DNA of 64,000 bases from Ryuthela nishihirai (taxonomy: Eukaryota; Arthropoda; Arachnida; Araneae; Heptathelidae): positions 27,070,707 to 27,134,706 of the forward strand of contig JAWZYU010000025.1 in NCBI GenBank assembly GCA_038380435.1, read 5' to 3'. The translations under genes were made by a program, and so were the position numbers. This document shows positions 53,964 through 64,000 of this stretch, piece after piece (position 1 is the stretch's first letter; the number at the start of each line of letters is the position of its first letter). The notes beneath the pieces were generated by a model. The model was not told the origin of the DNA and made no database searches. It was given only the letters and a program-made list of their open reading frames with translations.

Positions 53964-55415
53964 TTGGACACTAACAGTACTCTTTTAGGGAAAAAGGAGC
54001 AGAAGAGACAGAATTATCTGAGTGATAAGGTACTTGAGCTTATTTCAGAAAGAAAGAACTGCAGGAATGTCCTTAATCAATACCCTACTAGTACTAATAG
54101 AAAGCATTACAGAGAACTTAATAAACATGTAAAAGATCAGTTAGCTGCTGATAACAATCTTTGGCTTGATGGTTTGGCTGACAAAGTCGAGGAAGCAGTT
54201 AGACAGCACAATAGCAGAGAGCTGTACCAGATAGTTAATGTTTTGTGTGGTAGAAAACGGACAGGTATACAGGGATTGAAGGATAAACAAGGTAAGGTTA
54301 TAGAAGGTGAGGATTCTGTCATGTCTAGGTGGGCTGAGCATTTCAGTGATATTCTAAACAATGTGGTTAGTTCTATTCCCATTGTTTGCAATGATGATAG
54401 ATGCATTGGTGGCTTTAATGTTGGCCCTATAACACAATCTGAAGTTATTTTGGCTGTTTCTAAACTCAAACTTCATAAATCCCCAGGGGTAGATGAAATT
54501 ACTACAGAAATGCGTAGAGCTGGAAATGTTTCGGTTACCACTTGGATGACTGAAATTCTGAATATCTTTTATGATAAAGGCATGGTTCCTAAGGATTTTA
54601 CCAGAGCTATTGTTATCCCTATTTTCAAAAAAGGTGATCGCAGTTCTTGTGATAACTATAGGGGTATTAGCCTACTCTCTGTTCCAGGTAAAGTTCTTTC
54701 CATGATTGTGCTTAATAGAATTAAGAATCTGGTTGACAGTCAATTGCGTGATGAGCAATGTGGATTCAGAAGTGGTAGGGGATGTGTGGATCAGATATTT
54801 TCACTTAGGCAGATTCTTGAGAAATGTTTAGAGTTTCAGAAACCTTTGGTTGCTAGCTTTGTTGATTTCGAAAAGGCTTTTGACTCTGTTGATGATCATA
54901 ATTTGTGGTTGATTGTGAAATCATATGGTATACCAGACAAGTTAGTTAACATAATGAAAGCTCTCTATAATAACACTGAGTCGTGTGTGAGAGTTGGTAA
55001 GGCTTGTAGCAATTGGTTTAGCATTACTTCTGGTGTTCGACAAGGGTGTATTTTGTCTCCTTTTCTCTTAAACTTGGTTATTGATTATGTTATGCGAAAT
55101 TCACTTCAAGGGAAAGATTTTGGCCATAAATGGACTGGAGATGCGAAAATTTCTGATTTAGATTATGTTGATGATTTAGCCCTTTTGGCAAATGATGTTG
55201 ATGAGATGAACTCTTTCATTCGAGCTGTTGATGAGACTTATAGTAGAGTAGGTTTGGTTATAAACAGAGAGAAAACTAAAGTGATGAAAATTGGTCAGGC
55301 AGGCTGTTATTCAGTTAATCTGAATGGTTGCAGTCTTGAGCAGGTGTCACAGTTTAATTATCTTGGGAGCTATTTAACAGATAATGGTGATGTGCGGCAT
55401 GAGATTAACAGATGA
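53964..55415 (+). pseudogene. LINE E linker and reverse transcriptase (483 codons open)
   Basis: This is the longest frame in the window. It starts in the linker (STLLGKKEQKRQNYLSDKV) and continues with RELYQIVNVLCGRKRTG. RT blocks follow: VPKDFTRAIVIPIFKKGDR, NYRGISLLSVPGKVLSM, DEQCGFRSGRGCVDQIFSLR and VASFVDFEKAFDSVDDHNLW (first catalytic Asp). Next come GVRQGCILSPFLLNLVIDYV and ISDLDYVDDLALLANDVDE. The active-site box reads YVDD where LINEs D and F have YADD. The frame stops at 55413-55415 (TGA after HEINR) where LINE D has CGG. A 65-codon linker piece before it (53785-53988) is in another frame. Confidence 0.9.
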
Positions 55416-55454
55416 ATAGGGATTTCTGCCAGGACTTTTAAGAATCTATGGAGA

Positions 55455-55955
55455 GTGTGGAGAAATAGGTGCATACACCTAAAGAATAAAATTAGACTGT
55501 ATAATAGTTTGGTTCTTTCTAGGGTTAGTTATGGTAGTGAAACTTGGACACTTTGTAAACAAGATAACAGGAAACTAGATGCTTTTGATTCCAGATGCTT
55601 ACGCAGTATCTTGGGCATTAGGTGGTTCAACTTTGTAACTAATGATGAGGATAGGCAAAGGAGTTTGCAACCTCCTTTAAGCAGCATATTGTGCAGAGAG
55701 AGACTCCTTTGGTTTGGCCATGTTGCCTGTATGAATAATTATAGATTGGCGAATAGGGTTATGAACAGTGTGCCTAAAGGCCTCAGAAAGAAGGGGAGAC
55801 CTAGGATGCGGTGGGCAGACAATGTCAAACAGGACCTTGTTAGAATTGGTGTGCAGTGGCCAGATGCAGTAGATGTAGCTCAGGGTAGACTTGCTTGGAG
55901 AACTAAATTGCACGGTCTGGTTGGACCTCCGTCGCCCATGGCTGCTTGGGGATGA
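55455..55955 (+). pseudogene. LINE E C-terminal tail
   Basis: This frame continues the RT after the stop at 55415: KIRLYNSLVLSRVSYGSETW, AFDSRCLRSILGIRWFNFV, LCRERLLWFGHVACMNNYRL and GLRKKGRPRMRWADNVKQDL, ending near MAAWG. This conserved tail after RT is present in all copies, and its role is unknown. Restoring a single base near 55413 would be needed for continuity, so the copy is inactive as it stands. Confidence 0.85.
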
Positions 55956-55966
55956 TGATGATGATG

Positions 55967-56742
55967 AATATAATACTATGTGCACCACATTACAGCATGC
56001 TAAAATTAGACCAGATTTCATGGAGAAGTACATATGTTTAAGACTGGATACAGCAGTTGGTGAAAAGCATTAACTGGATACATCATAATTATATACCAAT
56101 GTTTAATAGTTGTTACAGTGTTATGGTGTATTACTGGGAAAGTAATTCCAAAGCTCTGTGACTTCTAAAATAAGCTTTTTATGGATAAATGTGATTTATA
56201 GATCTCAATCTCAATCTTGTTTTTTTTTTTTTTTGTTCAAAGATATTTGTTTAATGTTTAAAAGGATGTGAAGCTGAAGTATTTTACAGCAGATTCTGCT
56301 CTTACAGTTTATCCTAAACAGTTTAAATTGACAAAATCAGAAACATTATGAAAATTTACATTTAATTTTGTTTGAAATTTTGAGCAAAATTCTTATGGCA
56401 AGCAGTGCTACTGCTAAATGTTTCAGCTTCTTCTTTAAATATCAAATGTTAAAAATTGAGATTTTAATAAATTTTGTTGAGTTTTTTATTTATTTTCAGA
56501 AATTTTTTTCCCATAAAGAGTGTATTTTAAAAGTTTAGAGCTTTGATTGTGATTTTCCATTCACATAATATGGAAGTGTCCCAGTACCTTTGGTAATATA
56601 GTGCATATTTCAGCTTTGGAATATAAGCTATTCATTCACCTTTTAGGTGATATTAATACTTTTTTGTAGTATAACTTATATTACATTGTATACTTCATTA
56701 ATTTGTGCAATGATACAATAAATTTTGTTTTACATTTTTTAG
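55967..56742. other. TTLL4-like intron after LINE E
   Basis: AT-rich. No feature beyond the acceptor of exon g at 56742. Confidence 0.5.
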
Positions 56743-56825
56743 CCAGCCTCTGCTAGAGGAACAGGTATAAGGGTTGTCCATAAATGGTCACAGATACCCA
56801 AGAAACATCCATTAATAGTTCAAAG
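56743..56825 (+). CDS. TTLL4: TTLL4-like exon g (ATP-binding loop)
   Basis: The acceptor is ACATTTTTTAG and the donor is CAAAG|GTTTGT. It encodes PASARGTGIRVVHKWSQIPK and KHPLIVQ, completing the KPPASARGTGI nucleotide-binding loop. It ends in phase 2. The next exon was not found in the remaining 7.2 kb. Confidence 0.94.
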
Positions 56826-57661
56826 GTTTGTTTTAATATATGTATAAATTTTGTTAAGATGATGATAAATAGTTTAAAATACCAAAAATTGTATAAAATA
56901 TAATTTATTATGCAATGGACCTTGGTTATAATTTATTATACAATAGACTCTCTTGTGGAAGGTAATGGAAGGGGAGAGCTGTCAGATTAGTGTGGCCTTC
57001 TGATCTGGACAATTATGGCTATTTTTCTTTTTTCTACCCTGCTGAGGAGTGGTCAACCACACAAGATCCTGGTGCATATACACTTTACTGGACAGGACTG
57101 GATTAAGGCTCTGAGCTTGATTATGGATCCTGAATTTGCTGCACTGGTGGACTTCTGTGGAGGGAGAATCTTCCATTGTGCTTTCTGTTTGTTTGTGGGT
57201 TGATAGCCCCAAGTGATTAGATTCACAGGATATGTTTTATCAGCTAGTGGATAATCCTGAACAGAGATCATCGCAGGCACCTGAACTCTTGCTTCTACAG
57301 GTATCAAATCCTACATTGGAGGACGTCTTCTGGTGTAGATAGCTTCAGCCTTTAATAGTAGAGGAAAGGGTCTTTGCAACATGCCTATGATTAGGGAGCT
57401 GTTTGATATTGTCGACATTCCTTCTCTCAATAAACATAGTTTCTTTAAACATCCCCCTAACCATTTTCTCTCCATGGGTAGTTGGAATGTGAGAACTGCA
57501 CAGAGATTATTCTCAATGCCCTCATATAAGAATTCCACTATTATAATTTAGATATTCTTGGCTTACAAGAGACCAAATGGATAAAGGTCAGATTCTTAAA
57601 AATAATCTTAATTTTCTCTTTTGCAGGGAGGCAAGATAAAAAGCATCTCAAATTCATAGGT

Positions 57662-57922
57662 TTGCATCTCAGCAGACATTCTAGTAATGCTCTTCTAGGA
57701 TATGAGTGCATTAATGAAAGGCTTCTTACAGCTAATTTTCAGACAAGCATTAGAGACGTCAGTGTTATCTGTTGTTATGCTCCCACTGAGGATGCTGATG
57801 AAGATGAGAAGGATAGGTTTTACAGACAACTTCAGGATATATTGAATTCTGTCAAGAAAGGAGATATTACCCTTGTTCTAGGCAACTTCAATGCCAATGT
57901 TGGTGCTGACTCTGACCACTGA
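57662..57922 (+). pseudogene. LINE F endonuclease fragment
   Basis: The open stretch contains VICCYAPTEDADEDEKDRFY and LVLGNFNANVGADSDH. The key motif LGDFNAKVG reads LGNFNANVG here, so the catalytic Asp is lost. Flanking blocks are present in other frames (57480-57660 upstream, 57940-58160 downstream). Confidence 0.82.
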
Positions 57923-58404
57923 GGAGGGGTGATAGATCCCTTTGGTGTTGGTAGCTGCAACTGAAATAAGCAACATCTACAGGTAAGTAAACTTAATGGT
58001 TTGAGAATAACTACATCACAACATATATAAGAACACATGGGTTTCACCAAATGGGCTGCATAAGAATATGATTGATTATATATTAATTAACAGCAAATGG
58101 GCTAGTTATGTTAGGAATTCCAGGTCATATAGGGGAGCTAAAATTGGATCTGACTATTAACTTGTTAAAAGTGTCTTGCAACTTAAACTTAAGAGGTGTT
58201 GTGCTAAGATTAAAAAATTTACCTTTAATTCTGAAGCTCTGAAAGACCCAGTTATAGCTAAAGCATACAATGATAGGTTACTTAGTCATTATGTAGTCAT
58301 GGTTTGCTTATTTCTGAAGTTGAAGAATGGGACCATTTTAAACTGGCTTTTTTTTTGGAAACTAGTAGTACTCTTAGAAAAAAAGGGTCAGAGGGCAAAA
58401 TTAT

Positions 58405-58608
58405 TTGAGTGATAAGGCACTTGAGCTTGTTTCAGAGAGAAAGAACTGTTGGAATGTCCTTAATCAATATCCTACTAGACCTAATAGAAAGAATTACAGA
58501 GAGCTTAATAAATGTGTAAAGGATCAGTTAGTTGCTGATAAGAATCTTTGGCTTGATGGCTTGGTTGACAAAGCCGAGGAAGCAGTTAGACAGCACAACA
58601 GCAGATAG
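58405..58608 (+). pseudogene. LINE F linker fragment
   Basis: MSDKALELVSERKNCWNVLN and VKDQLVADKNLWLDGLVDKA correspond to the linker of LINEs D and E. A stop after AVRQHNSR replaces the ELYQ continuation. Confidence 0.8.
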
Positions 58609-58920
58609 CTGTACCAGATAGTTAATGTTTGTGTGGTAGAAAATGGACAGGTATACAGAGATTTAAGAATAAACAAGGTAAGGTTGTAGAAGGTGAGGAT
58701 TCTACCATGGTTAGGTGAACTGAACATTTCTGTGATGTTCTAAACAATGTGGTTAGTGCTGCTCCCATTGTTTGTGATGATGATATATGCATTGATGGCA
58801 TTAATGTTAGCCCTATAACACAGTCTGAAGTTGTTTTGGCTATTTATAAACTTAAACTACATAAATCCCTAGGGGTAGACTAAAATACTTAGAGCTGGGA
58901 ATGTTTCGGTTACAACTTGG

Positions 58921-59643
58921 ATGACTGAAATCCTGAATATCTTTTATGATAAAGGCATGGTTCCTAAGGATTTTACCAGAGCTATTGTTATCCCTATTTT
59001 CAAAAAAGGTGATCACAGTTCTTGTGATAACTATAGGGGTATCAGTCTACTCTCTGTTCCAGGTAAAGTTCTTTCCATGATTGTGCTTAATAGAATTAAG
59101 AATCTGGTTGACAGTCAATTGCATGATGAGCAATGTGGATTCAGAAGTGGTAGGTGATGTGTGGATCAGATATTTTCACTTAGGCAGATTCTTGAGAAAT
59201 GTTTAGAGTTTCAGAAACCTTTGGTTGCTAGCTTTGTTGATTTCAAAAAGGCTTTCGACTCTGTTGATCGACATAATTTGTTGTTGATTGTGAGATCATA
59301 TGGTATACCAGACAAGTTAGTTAACATAATGAAAGCTCTCTATAATAACACTGAGTCGTGTGTGAGAGTTGGTAAGGCTTATAGCAATTGGTTTAGCATT
59401 ACTTCTGGTGTTCAAGGGTGCATTTTGTCTCCTTTTCTCTTTAGCTTGGTTATTGATTATGTTATGCGAAATTCACCTCAAGGGAAAGATTTTGGCCTTA
59501 AGTGGACTGGAGATACGAAAATTTCTGATTTAGATTATGCTGATGATTTAGCCCTTTTGGCAAATGATGTTGATGAGATGAACTCTTTCATTCAAGCTGG
59601 TGATGAAACTGGTAGTAGAGTAGGTTTGGTTATAAACAGATAG
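58921..59643 (+). pseudogene. LINE F reverse transcriptase
   Basis: The first part (58921-59157) has MVPKDFTRAIVIPIFKKGDH, NYRGISLLSVPGKVLSM and DEQCGFRSGR, then TGA at 59155 where LINE E has GGA. The second (59161-59643) resumes in frame: DQIFSLRQILEKCLEFQKPL, VDFKKAFDSVDRHNLLLIV, SGVQGCILSPFLFSLV (an Arg of VRQGC is lost) and ISDLDYADDLALLANDVDEM with an intact YADD box. It stops at INR* (TAG for GAG). This copy is inactive. Confidence 0.88.
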
Positions 59644-59762
59644 AAAACTAAAGTGATGAAAATTGGTCAGGCAAGCTGTGATTCAGTTAATCTGAATGGT
59701 TGCAGTCTTGAGCAGGTGTCACAGTTTAATTATCTTGGGAGCTATGTAACAGATACTGGTGA

Positions 59763-60300
59763 TTGCAGCAAGAGATAAATAGAAGAAAAGGGATTGCCAT
59801 TGGGACTTTTAAGAATCTATGGAGAGTGTGGAAAAATAGGCGTGTACACCTAAAGACTAAAATTAGGCTGTGTAATAGTTTGGTGCTTTCTAAGGTTAGT
59901 TATAGTAGCAAAACACTTCGTAAGCAGGATAAAAATAAACTCGATGCCTTTGATTCTAGGCTTATGCAGTATCTTGGGTATTTTGTCGTTCGATGTTGTA
60001 AGTAATGATGAGGTTAGGCAAAAGGAGTCAGCAACCTCCTTTGAACAGCATATTGTGTAGAGAGAGACTCCATTTGTTTGGCCATGTTTACCTGTATGGA
60101 TAATTATAGATTAGTGAATAGGGTTATGAACAGTGTGCCTAAAGCCCTCAAAAAGAGGGGGAGACCTAGGATGTGGTGGGCAGACAATGTTAAAGAAGAC
60201 CTTGTTAGAATTGGTGTGCAGTGGTGAGATGCATCAGATGTAGCTCAGGACAGATATGCTGGAGAACTAAATTGCATGTTCTCTTTGGACCTCCATAGCC
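59763..60300 (+). pseudogene. LINE F C-terminal tail, broken
   Basis: 59763-60005 carries IGTFKNLWRVWKNRRVHLKT and NSLVLSKVSYSSK. Later blocks (a LHLFGHV-like block and RGRPRMWWADNV) lie in other frames up to the GAT tail. Some codons here match the older LINE A/B subfamily (KNRRVHLKT), a sign of mosaic or intermediate origin. Confidence 0.7.
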
Positions 60301-60334
60301 CATTGCTGCTTGAGGATGATGATGATGATGATGA

Positions 60335-60784
60335 AATAATTGAGGTATGCAAAAGTATAAAAGTGTGCTATCTCTGTATATGGATATTACATGTAAGTAA
60401 TAAATCTAAAAAACAGGGTCATATGTAAATTAGTTTAGTAAACTTAAAACTGAAATATAAAAAGCACACAACAGACACAGTATGTTTTCTTACCTTTCAC
60501 AGTGGTTAAGTATGTGTAAAAAATAATATAAAGTTCTGTGTTTTTATTTTCCTTTCATGCATCACAGATATGTGATTGGAACTCTGATTCATAAGCTCTA
60601 AATGCTTTCTCCAGTATTGCCATAGCTTAATCATTGAAATTTCAGGTTGAATTTTAAGTTCTTCTTCATTGCTTTCATTATCTTTAATCTGTGTGTTTTT
60701 CGTTGTAGCAATGACATCATAGGCTAAGGATTGAAAAACTGGTTCATGATTATCAAAAATGAACTTGTTAATGAAATTAATTTT
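60335..60784. other. unassigned spacer
   Basis: AT-rich sequence downstream of LINE F. I looked for the next TTLL4-like exon (following VQR) and did not find one. Confidence 0.4.
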
Positions 60785-60967
60785 CTGTTAACCTAAGTTC
60801 ATTAAAGAGCATACTGGATGGCTTTGACATGAAGCTTTCATCTGTCTCTTAACAGCTGTCTGATGGATCCTGTTCTCCAACATGCTCTGAGCCATGGGAT
60901 CAGAGCCATTTTGTCATTTAGCCCTTGTGTGCAAAAAAGCGTTGCTCAGAAATAAAGCAACCCAACA
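60785..60967 (+). mobile_element. SINE family 1, 3' half only
   Basis: GTTCATTAAAGAGCATACTG, AACAGCTGTCTGATGGATCC and the end AGAAATAAAGCAACCCAAC. Old and diverged. Confidence 0.82.
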
Positions 60968-61396
60968 GTGTTTCCTATTACATCCACCCTTAATTCTTTT
61001 GCAGTCTCATCTAGTAGCTAAACCTTTCACCCAATATATGTTAATTGTTTCAGCTTTTACTTCTGCCTTTGCTTTATGAGCAATATACATTAAGCCTTTT
61101 ACAGTCACTTTGCACAGATTATTTGGTAGAGGCATGTCATAGAAAGCATCAAATTGGTAGTAGATTTCATCAGAAATTCCTTTTAAGAGGTTTAGTTATG
61201 CCCTGATACATGGGCTGAATAAGACTAGTTGTATTCTTGGAGAGAAATAGAACTTTTATTTTTTGATCCTTTGATATGATTTTGTTGTTTTTGCCCATCT
61301 TATTGCTTTTTGCTTCTCATTCATCGGTTTGTGTGTTTCTCAAAAAGTTGTTCCACCTTATCTTTTGAATGCAATGGACAAACTTAATGATTTAGT

Positions 61397-61530
61397 ATCA
61401 AATGAAATATTTATGTGTATTACACATAATATTTCATTTGATATATTTATGTGTATTACACATAATATTTCATTTTATACACATAATGATGTATTGAATC
61501 ACATAATGATGTATTGAATCACATAATGAT
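61397..61530. repeat. near-palindrome plus short tandem repeats
   Basis: 61397-61442 is a near-perfect palindrome (ATCAAATGAAATATTTATG.. and its complement, one base missing). Its right part is repeated once. Then CACATAATGATGTATTGAAT repeats 2.5 times. Confidence 0.85.
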
Positions 61531-61539
61531 TAAACATTA

Positions 61540-62100
61540 AAATTTGTGATGCAGGGATTGTTATAGATATAAAACATTTACTTCCCCCCTGCAATGCTTT
61601 CTTCCTCCCTAAAAAGGGGAAATATGAAAGCAATTGTTCTGTTATATATTGCAATTTGAGGGCCAAAAGTAACTTGTCAAATGAAAATTTGGGACATGGG
61701 AAGTATTATGGGCTATACAATGTTACCCCTCCCCCCTAAAAAGTGGGAGATGTGAAAGTTGTTTGCTATCTCTTCTGAACTCAAAAACCTACAGTTATGA
61801 GTTAGATATCAAATGAAAATTTACATTAGGGTTGTTGTAGACTACCTCAAATTATGTCCCCCAACATTCTTCCCTTTGCCTCAAAAAGGGGTGGAAATTT
61901 CATATGTGGTCAATCTTAACAAGTTATATCTTAAAACTTGTGATGTCTGTTATATCATGGACTACCTCAAACACAACCCCTCTCCAGTTCCAGAAAAAGG
62001 TAAGGGGGAGAAATGTGGTTGATGTTTATGAATCATATATTAAATGAAAGTTTCTGAAAATAGGTATTTTTAGTGACAATGAAAAAAATATAAATCAGAA
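61540..62100 (+). repeat. old diverged tandem array, about 120-155 bp units, part 1
   Basis: Units near 61546, 61703, 61827 and 61945 share, in order, a GTTATAG/GGACTACCTC block, a CCCCTCCCCCCTAAAAAGG-like block, GAAATATGAAAG, and TATCAAATGAAAATTT. They are strongly diverged. Confidence 0.7.
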
Positions 62101-62252
62101 AATTTGAACAATACCCATCTTCCATTATGCACCCTAAAAAGTAGAAAATACTATTAACACATATTGATTGTTCAATCAGTATGTCAAATCAATTGTCAAT
62201 CAATTTATCTACTCAACAAGATTGCCAACACCTTATCTTCCTTTGAAGTGGG

Positions 62253-62465
62253 TAGCCGTCCCGTGGCCGAGTGGTTAGCACGCTTGGCTACTGATCTAAG
62301 GGACCTGGGTTCGAGCCCCGGAATTAGGCATGGATGTGTGTGTCGTTTTTCTGCTGAGGTCCTGCCATCCTCTCAGATCTCCTACTGTGGCATATAAACT
62401 GACAGGCTCCTGTCAGACCTCTGTGGCAAGCAGCTGCTTGAGGGGGTATTTATTTTTTTATTTAT
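62253..62465 (+). mobile_element. SINE family 2, full length, young-looking
   Basis: The A box is CGTGGCCGAGTGGTTAGCAC and the B box is GGGTTCGAGCCCC. The body is TTTCTGCTGAGGTCCTGCC. The 3' end is GGCAAGCAGCTGCTTGAGGG with a TATTTATT tail. CpGs are intact. The head is tRNA-like (Leu/Ser type), but its acceptor arms do not pair, so it is not a tRNA gene. Confidence 0.95.
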
Positions 62466-62829
62466 TATTAATTCAGCAACTGATTGAACCATCTGCATGC
62501 TTTGGTGTTATTTTCTACTTTTCAACCTTCTCTTAAGAAGATGGGTGTTTTTTATTGTCTCAATGAGCTAGACATCAGGAGAATAGCTATATCTTCTAGT
62601 ATAGTGTTCTGTAATTGTAGTAACCTAACAACTAGAATAAAATTGTTGAAAAACTGGTTCTTAAAGATATATTTCATTATCCATGAATTTTTTATCTGAA
62701 TTTACTTAATTATTACTTAAATCTTGTTATTGCTTTTTGCTGGTCATTTGTTAGTTTAAGTGTTTGTGAAAACAAGTGTTTCACCATATCTTTCAAACGT
62801 GATTGACAAATTTAATGATTTATGTGCCA

Positions 62830-63060
62830 AGCTTGTGACAGGAGACTGTCATAGGCTATAAAAAATTTACCCCCAATGCTTTCTTTCCTCCTAAAAAGAG
62901 AGAAATATGAAAATAATTCTTCCACTTTAACTTTGGAATGCAACAGCTGAAAGTAGCTGACTATGTATCAAATGAAAGGTTGGGACATGGAGAGTGTCAC
63001 AAGTTATAAGAATTTCCCCCTTTCCCCCCCAAAAAAAACAGAAACAGAGAAGAAATCTTT
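62830..63060 (+). repeat. same array, part 2, beyond a SINE
   Basis: GACTGTCATAGGCTATAAAA, CCCCAATGCTTTCTTTCCTC, AGAGAAATATGAAAATAATT, then ATCAAATGAAAGGTTGGGAC match the unit at 61546 well, and a second partial unit follows. Confidence 0.72.
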
Positions 63061-63069
63061 TTGATGGAA

Positions 63070-63605
63070 TAATCTACTATATCTTTCAAATGCAAAGGTT
63101 AAATATAACATTGTCAGATGAAACGAAAATGTCAAGACCTAAAGAATGTTGTTTGAAGAACCTCATAAATAATGCTTTATTAATTTCATCATCATCATCA
63201 TGTAGGTACCTTTGTTTTGCTTTTTCCCCAAAACTCTAGCTTCATCAACATTTTCTGCAAATTTTCTTAGCTTTGCCTCTTTTTTTTTCATCCATCCATG
63301 AACTATAGCAGGTCTCACTCTGAATTCTGTAGCTATGTCTACTTTATTTTGCTCCCTTTTTTTATTTGATCCAAAGCTTCTAATTTTAATTTCAGAGAAC
63401 TCTTTACTTCCTTCTTGGATGTGATTTTCATTGAACAGAAATGTTATTCATTTCTGCTTCTCTGAATGAGAGTGAAATCTAACACTCAAATAAAGGCATA
63501 TCTACTACTTTTCTGATCTCCCCTTTTGTTCTCGCTTACCCGATATTCTGGTCTAATCCATTAGTAGACTCCTCCCCACACACACACCACCACCATTCAG
63601 AATGG
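63070..63605. other. unassigned spacer
   Basis: It contains a short CATCATCATCATG run at 63188, like a reverse LINE GAT tail, but no LINE sequence adjoins it. Nothing else recognised. Confidence 0.4.
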
Positions 63606-63612
63606 ATCTTAA

Positions 63613-63848
63613 CCTTTTCCCATCAGCTCTGTTTTTGTGGAAATCTTTCTCCTATAATGGCACATTGTGAGGGGTGGGGCCACCTCCTCAGTGCTTATTC
63701 CTCAGATTAATCCTCACTGTTCCCTTCTTTCTTGAAGCATCAGCCAACACAATGTCTAAAGAAAGGTCACCCATTGGCCTAAAGAAAGGATGTTTCAACC
63801 TACACAATACCAGGAGTATTGTGTCAGTAGCCACCCACTGTGAAAAGG
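63613..63848. mobile_element. possible TTAA MITE
   Basis: TTAA lies at 63609-63612 and 63849-63852. The ends read inward CCTTTTCCCATC and CCTTTTCACAGTGG. The 236-bp interior is GC-richer than its surroundings. An 83-codon frame overlaps it and is probably chance. Confidence 0.45.
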
Positions 63849-64000
63849 TTAAAATGCTTTCCATGAAAGAGTGCAGTTCTCAGAATGTATTCTGTGAAAC
63901 ATATTGCTGTATTTCAATTTTCTAAGTTAGGATAGTTGTAAAGAATGCTCTTTTTTTCATGCGGCAAAAAGTGTGATATAGCTAAAGATAACTGTATGAG

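Larger units (their letters stand above)
52413..55966 (+). mobile_element. LINE E: nearly full-length LINE in a TTLL4-like intron
   Basis: It starts GTCACTAGAAGGAGAGCTAT and ends in GATGATGATGATGAT. It shares all domains with LINE D, with few differences. Several frameshifts and stops disable it. Insertion in sense orientation between exons f and g accounts for most of that 5.4-kb intron. Confidence 0.93.
32633..56825 (+). other. TTLL4: TTLL4-like tubulin polyglutamylase gene, seven exons placed (partial)
   Basis: Proteins of this family add glutamate chains to tubulin tails (TTLL4 also acts on nucleosome assembly proteins), using an ATP-grasp fold. The exons are 32633-33283, 39463-39509, 41634-41879, 46328-46438, 50874-50953, 51105-51299 and 56743-56825. 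All have AG/GT borders. Phases chain 2, 1, 1, 0, 0, 2 without a stop, giving 1413 nt. The first exon is Ser/Asn/Glu-rich and probably disordered. The TTL domain begins in the fourth exon (VCKVLKWKLSTITPVLI) and runs through KHMKCMSFK, HFPGSFHLGRKDKLW, KMQARHGEDVFSFFPETYVL and KPPASARGTGI, an ATP-binding loop. The first coding exon(s), and the catalytic half with the Mg-binding residues, are not found in the window. Introns of 6.2, 2.1, 4.4, 4.4, 0.15 and 5.4 kb hold SINEs, a Tc1, Penelope relics and a LINE. Recognition is from family motifs. Confidence 0.9.
56948..60334 (+). mobile_element. LINE F: 5'-truncated, multiply broken LINE copy
   Basis: It begins ACTCTCTTGTGGAAGG, about 130 bp inside the LINE start, only 122 bp after exon g. 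It ends with a long GATGATGATGATGATGAT tail. It is colinear with LINE D and LINE E but has more indels. Confidence 0.92.

Noticed and set aside
62258..62330. A tRNA gene (Leu/Ser-like)
   Set aside because: A and B boxes are good, but the acceptor arms do not pair and the sequence continues into the SINE-2 body.
63674..63925. 83-codon frame near the window end
   Set aside because: It overlaps a probable TTAA MITE. No motif.

Overview
The window is a piece of an AT-rich animal nuclear genome. The evidence is spliced exons of a tubulin-modifying enzyme, introns of 2 to 6 kb, and a dense, nested population of eukaryotic transposons. No prokaryotic gene organisation, CRISPR array or operon is visible. 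An invertebrate, perhaps a chelicerate or other arthropod, fits the mix of tRNA-derived SINEs, APE-type LINEs, Penelope-like, hAT, Tc1 and TTAA-target elements. The taxon cannot be fixed from this sequence alone.

The only host gene I can support is a TTLL4-like tubulin polyglutamylase on the + strand. Seven exons are placed (32633-33283, 39463-39509, 41634-41879, 46328-46438, 50874-50953, 51105-51299, 56743-56825). Their splice phases chain without conflict into 1413 coding nt (about 470 codons). Both ends of the gene lie beyond what I can place: an upstream exon is needed to complete the first codon, and the rest of the catalytic domain must lie beyond 64000. Two LINE copies of 3.4-3.6 kb inflate its introns.

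Region by region. 0.4-3.0 kb: a decayed ZBED5-like hAT transposon, an intact 164-codon ORF with a restriction-like-endonuclease flavour, and two perfect palindromes. 3.7-6.6 kb: an old LINE copy. 7.6-9.7 kb: two short TIR elements with perfect 8-bp target duplications. 11.0-16.4 kb: a 90-bp tandem array and A+C-rich DNA, split by a LINE with a 5' inversion. That LINE itself hosts a SINE, a solo LTR and a 97-bp TTAA-flanked insert. 16.6-26.9 kb: SINEs, a 76-bp perfect palindrome, a 1-kb TTAA element inside a SINE, a 73-bp-arm foldback, and a Tc1 element carrying a nested hAT. 27.0-30.5 kb: the best-preserved LINE. 30.5-32.3 kb: a tandemly repeated SINE and a TTAA MITE. 32.6-56.8 kb: the TTLL4-like gene with intronic SINEs, a Tc1 element, Penelope GIY-YIG remnants with a hammerhead-like motif, and a LINE. 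56.9-64 kb: another LINE, then an old diverged tandem array interrupted by a SINE.

Insertion order can be read from nesting: SINE in LINE, SINE in Tc1, hAT in Tc1, TTAA element in SINE, LTR in LINE, LINE in satellite-bearing element. Apart from the host gene, almost every open frame here is a transposon relic or chance.
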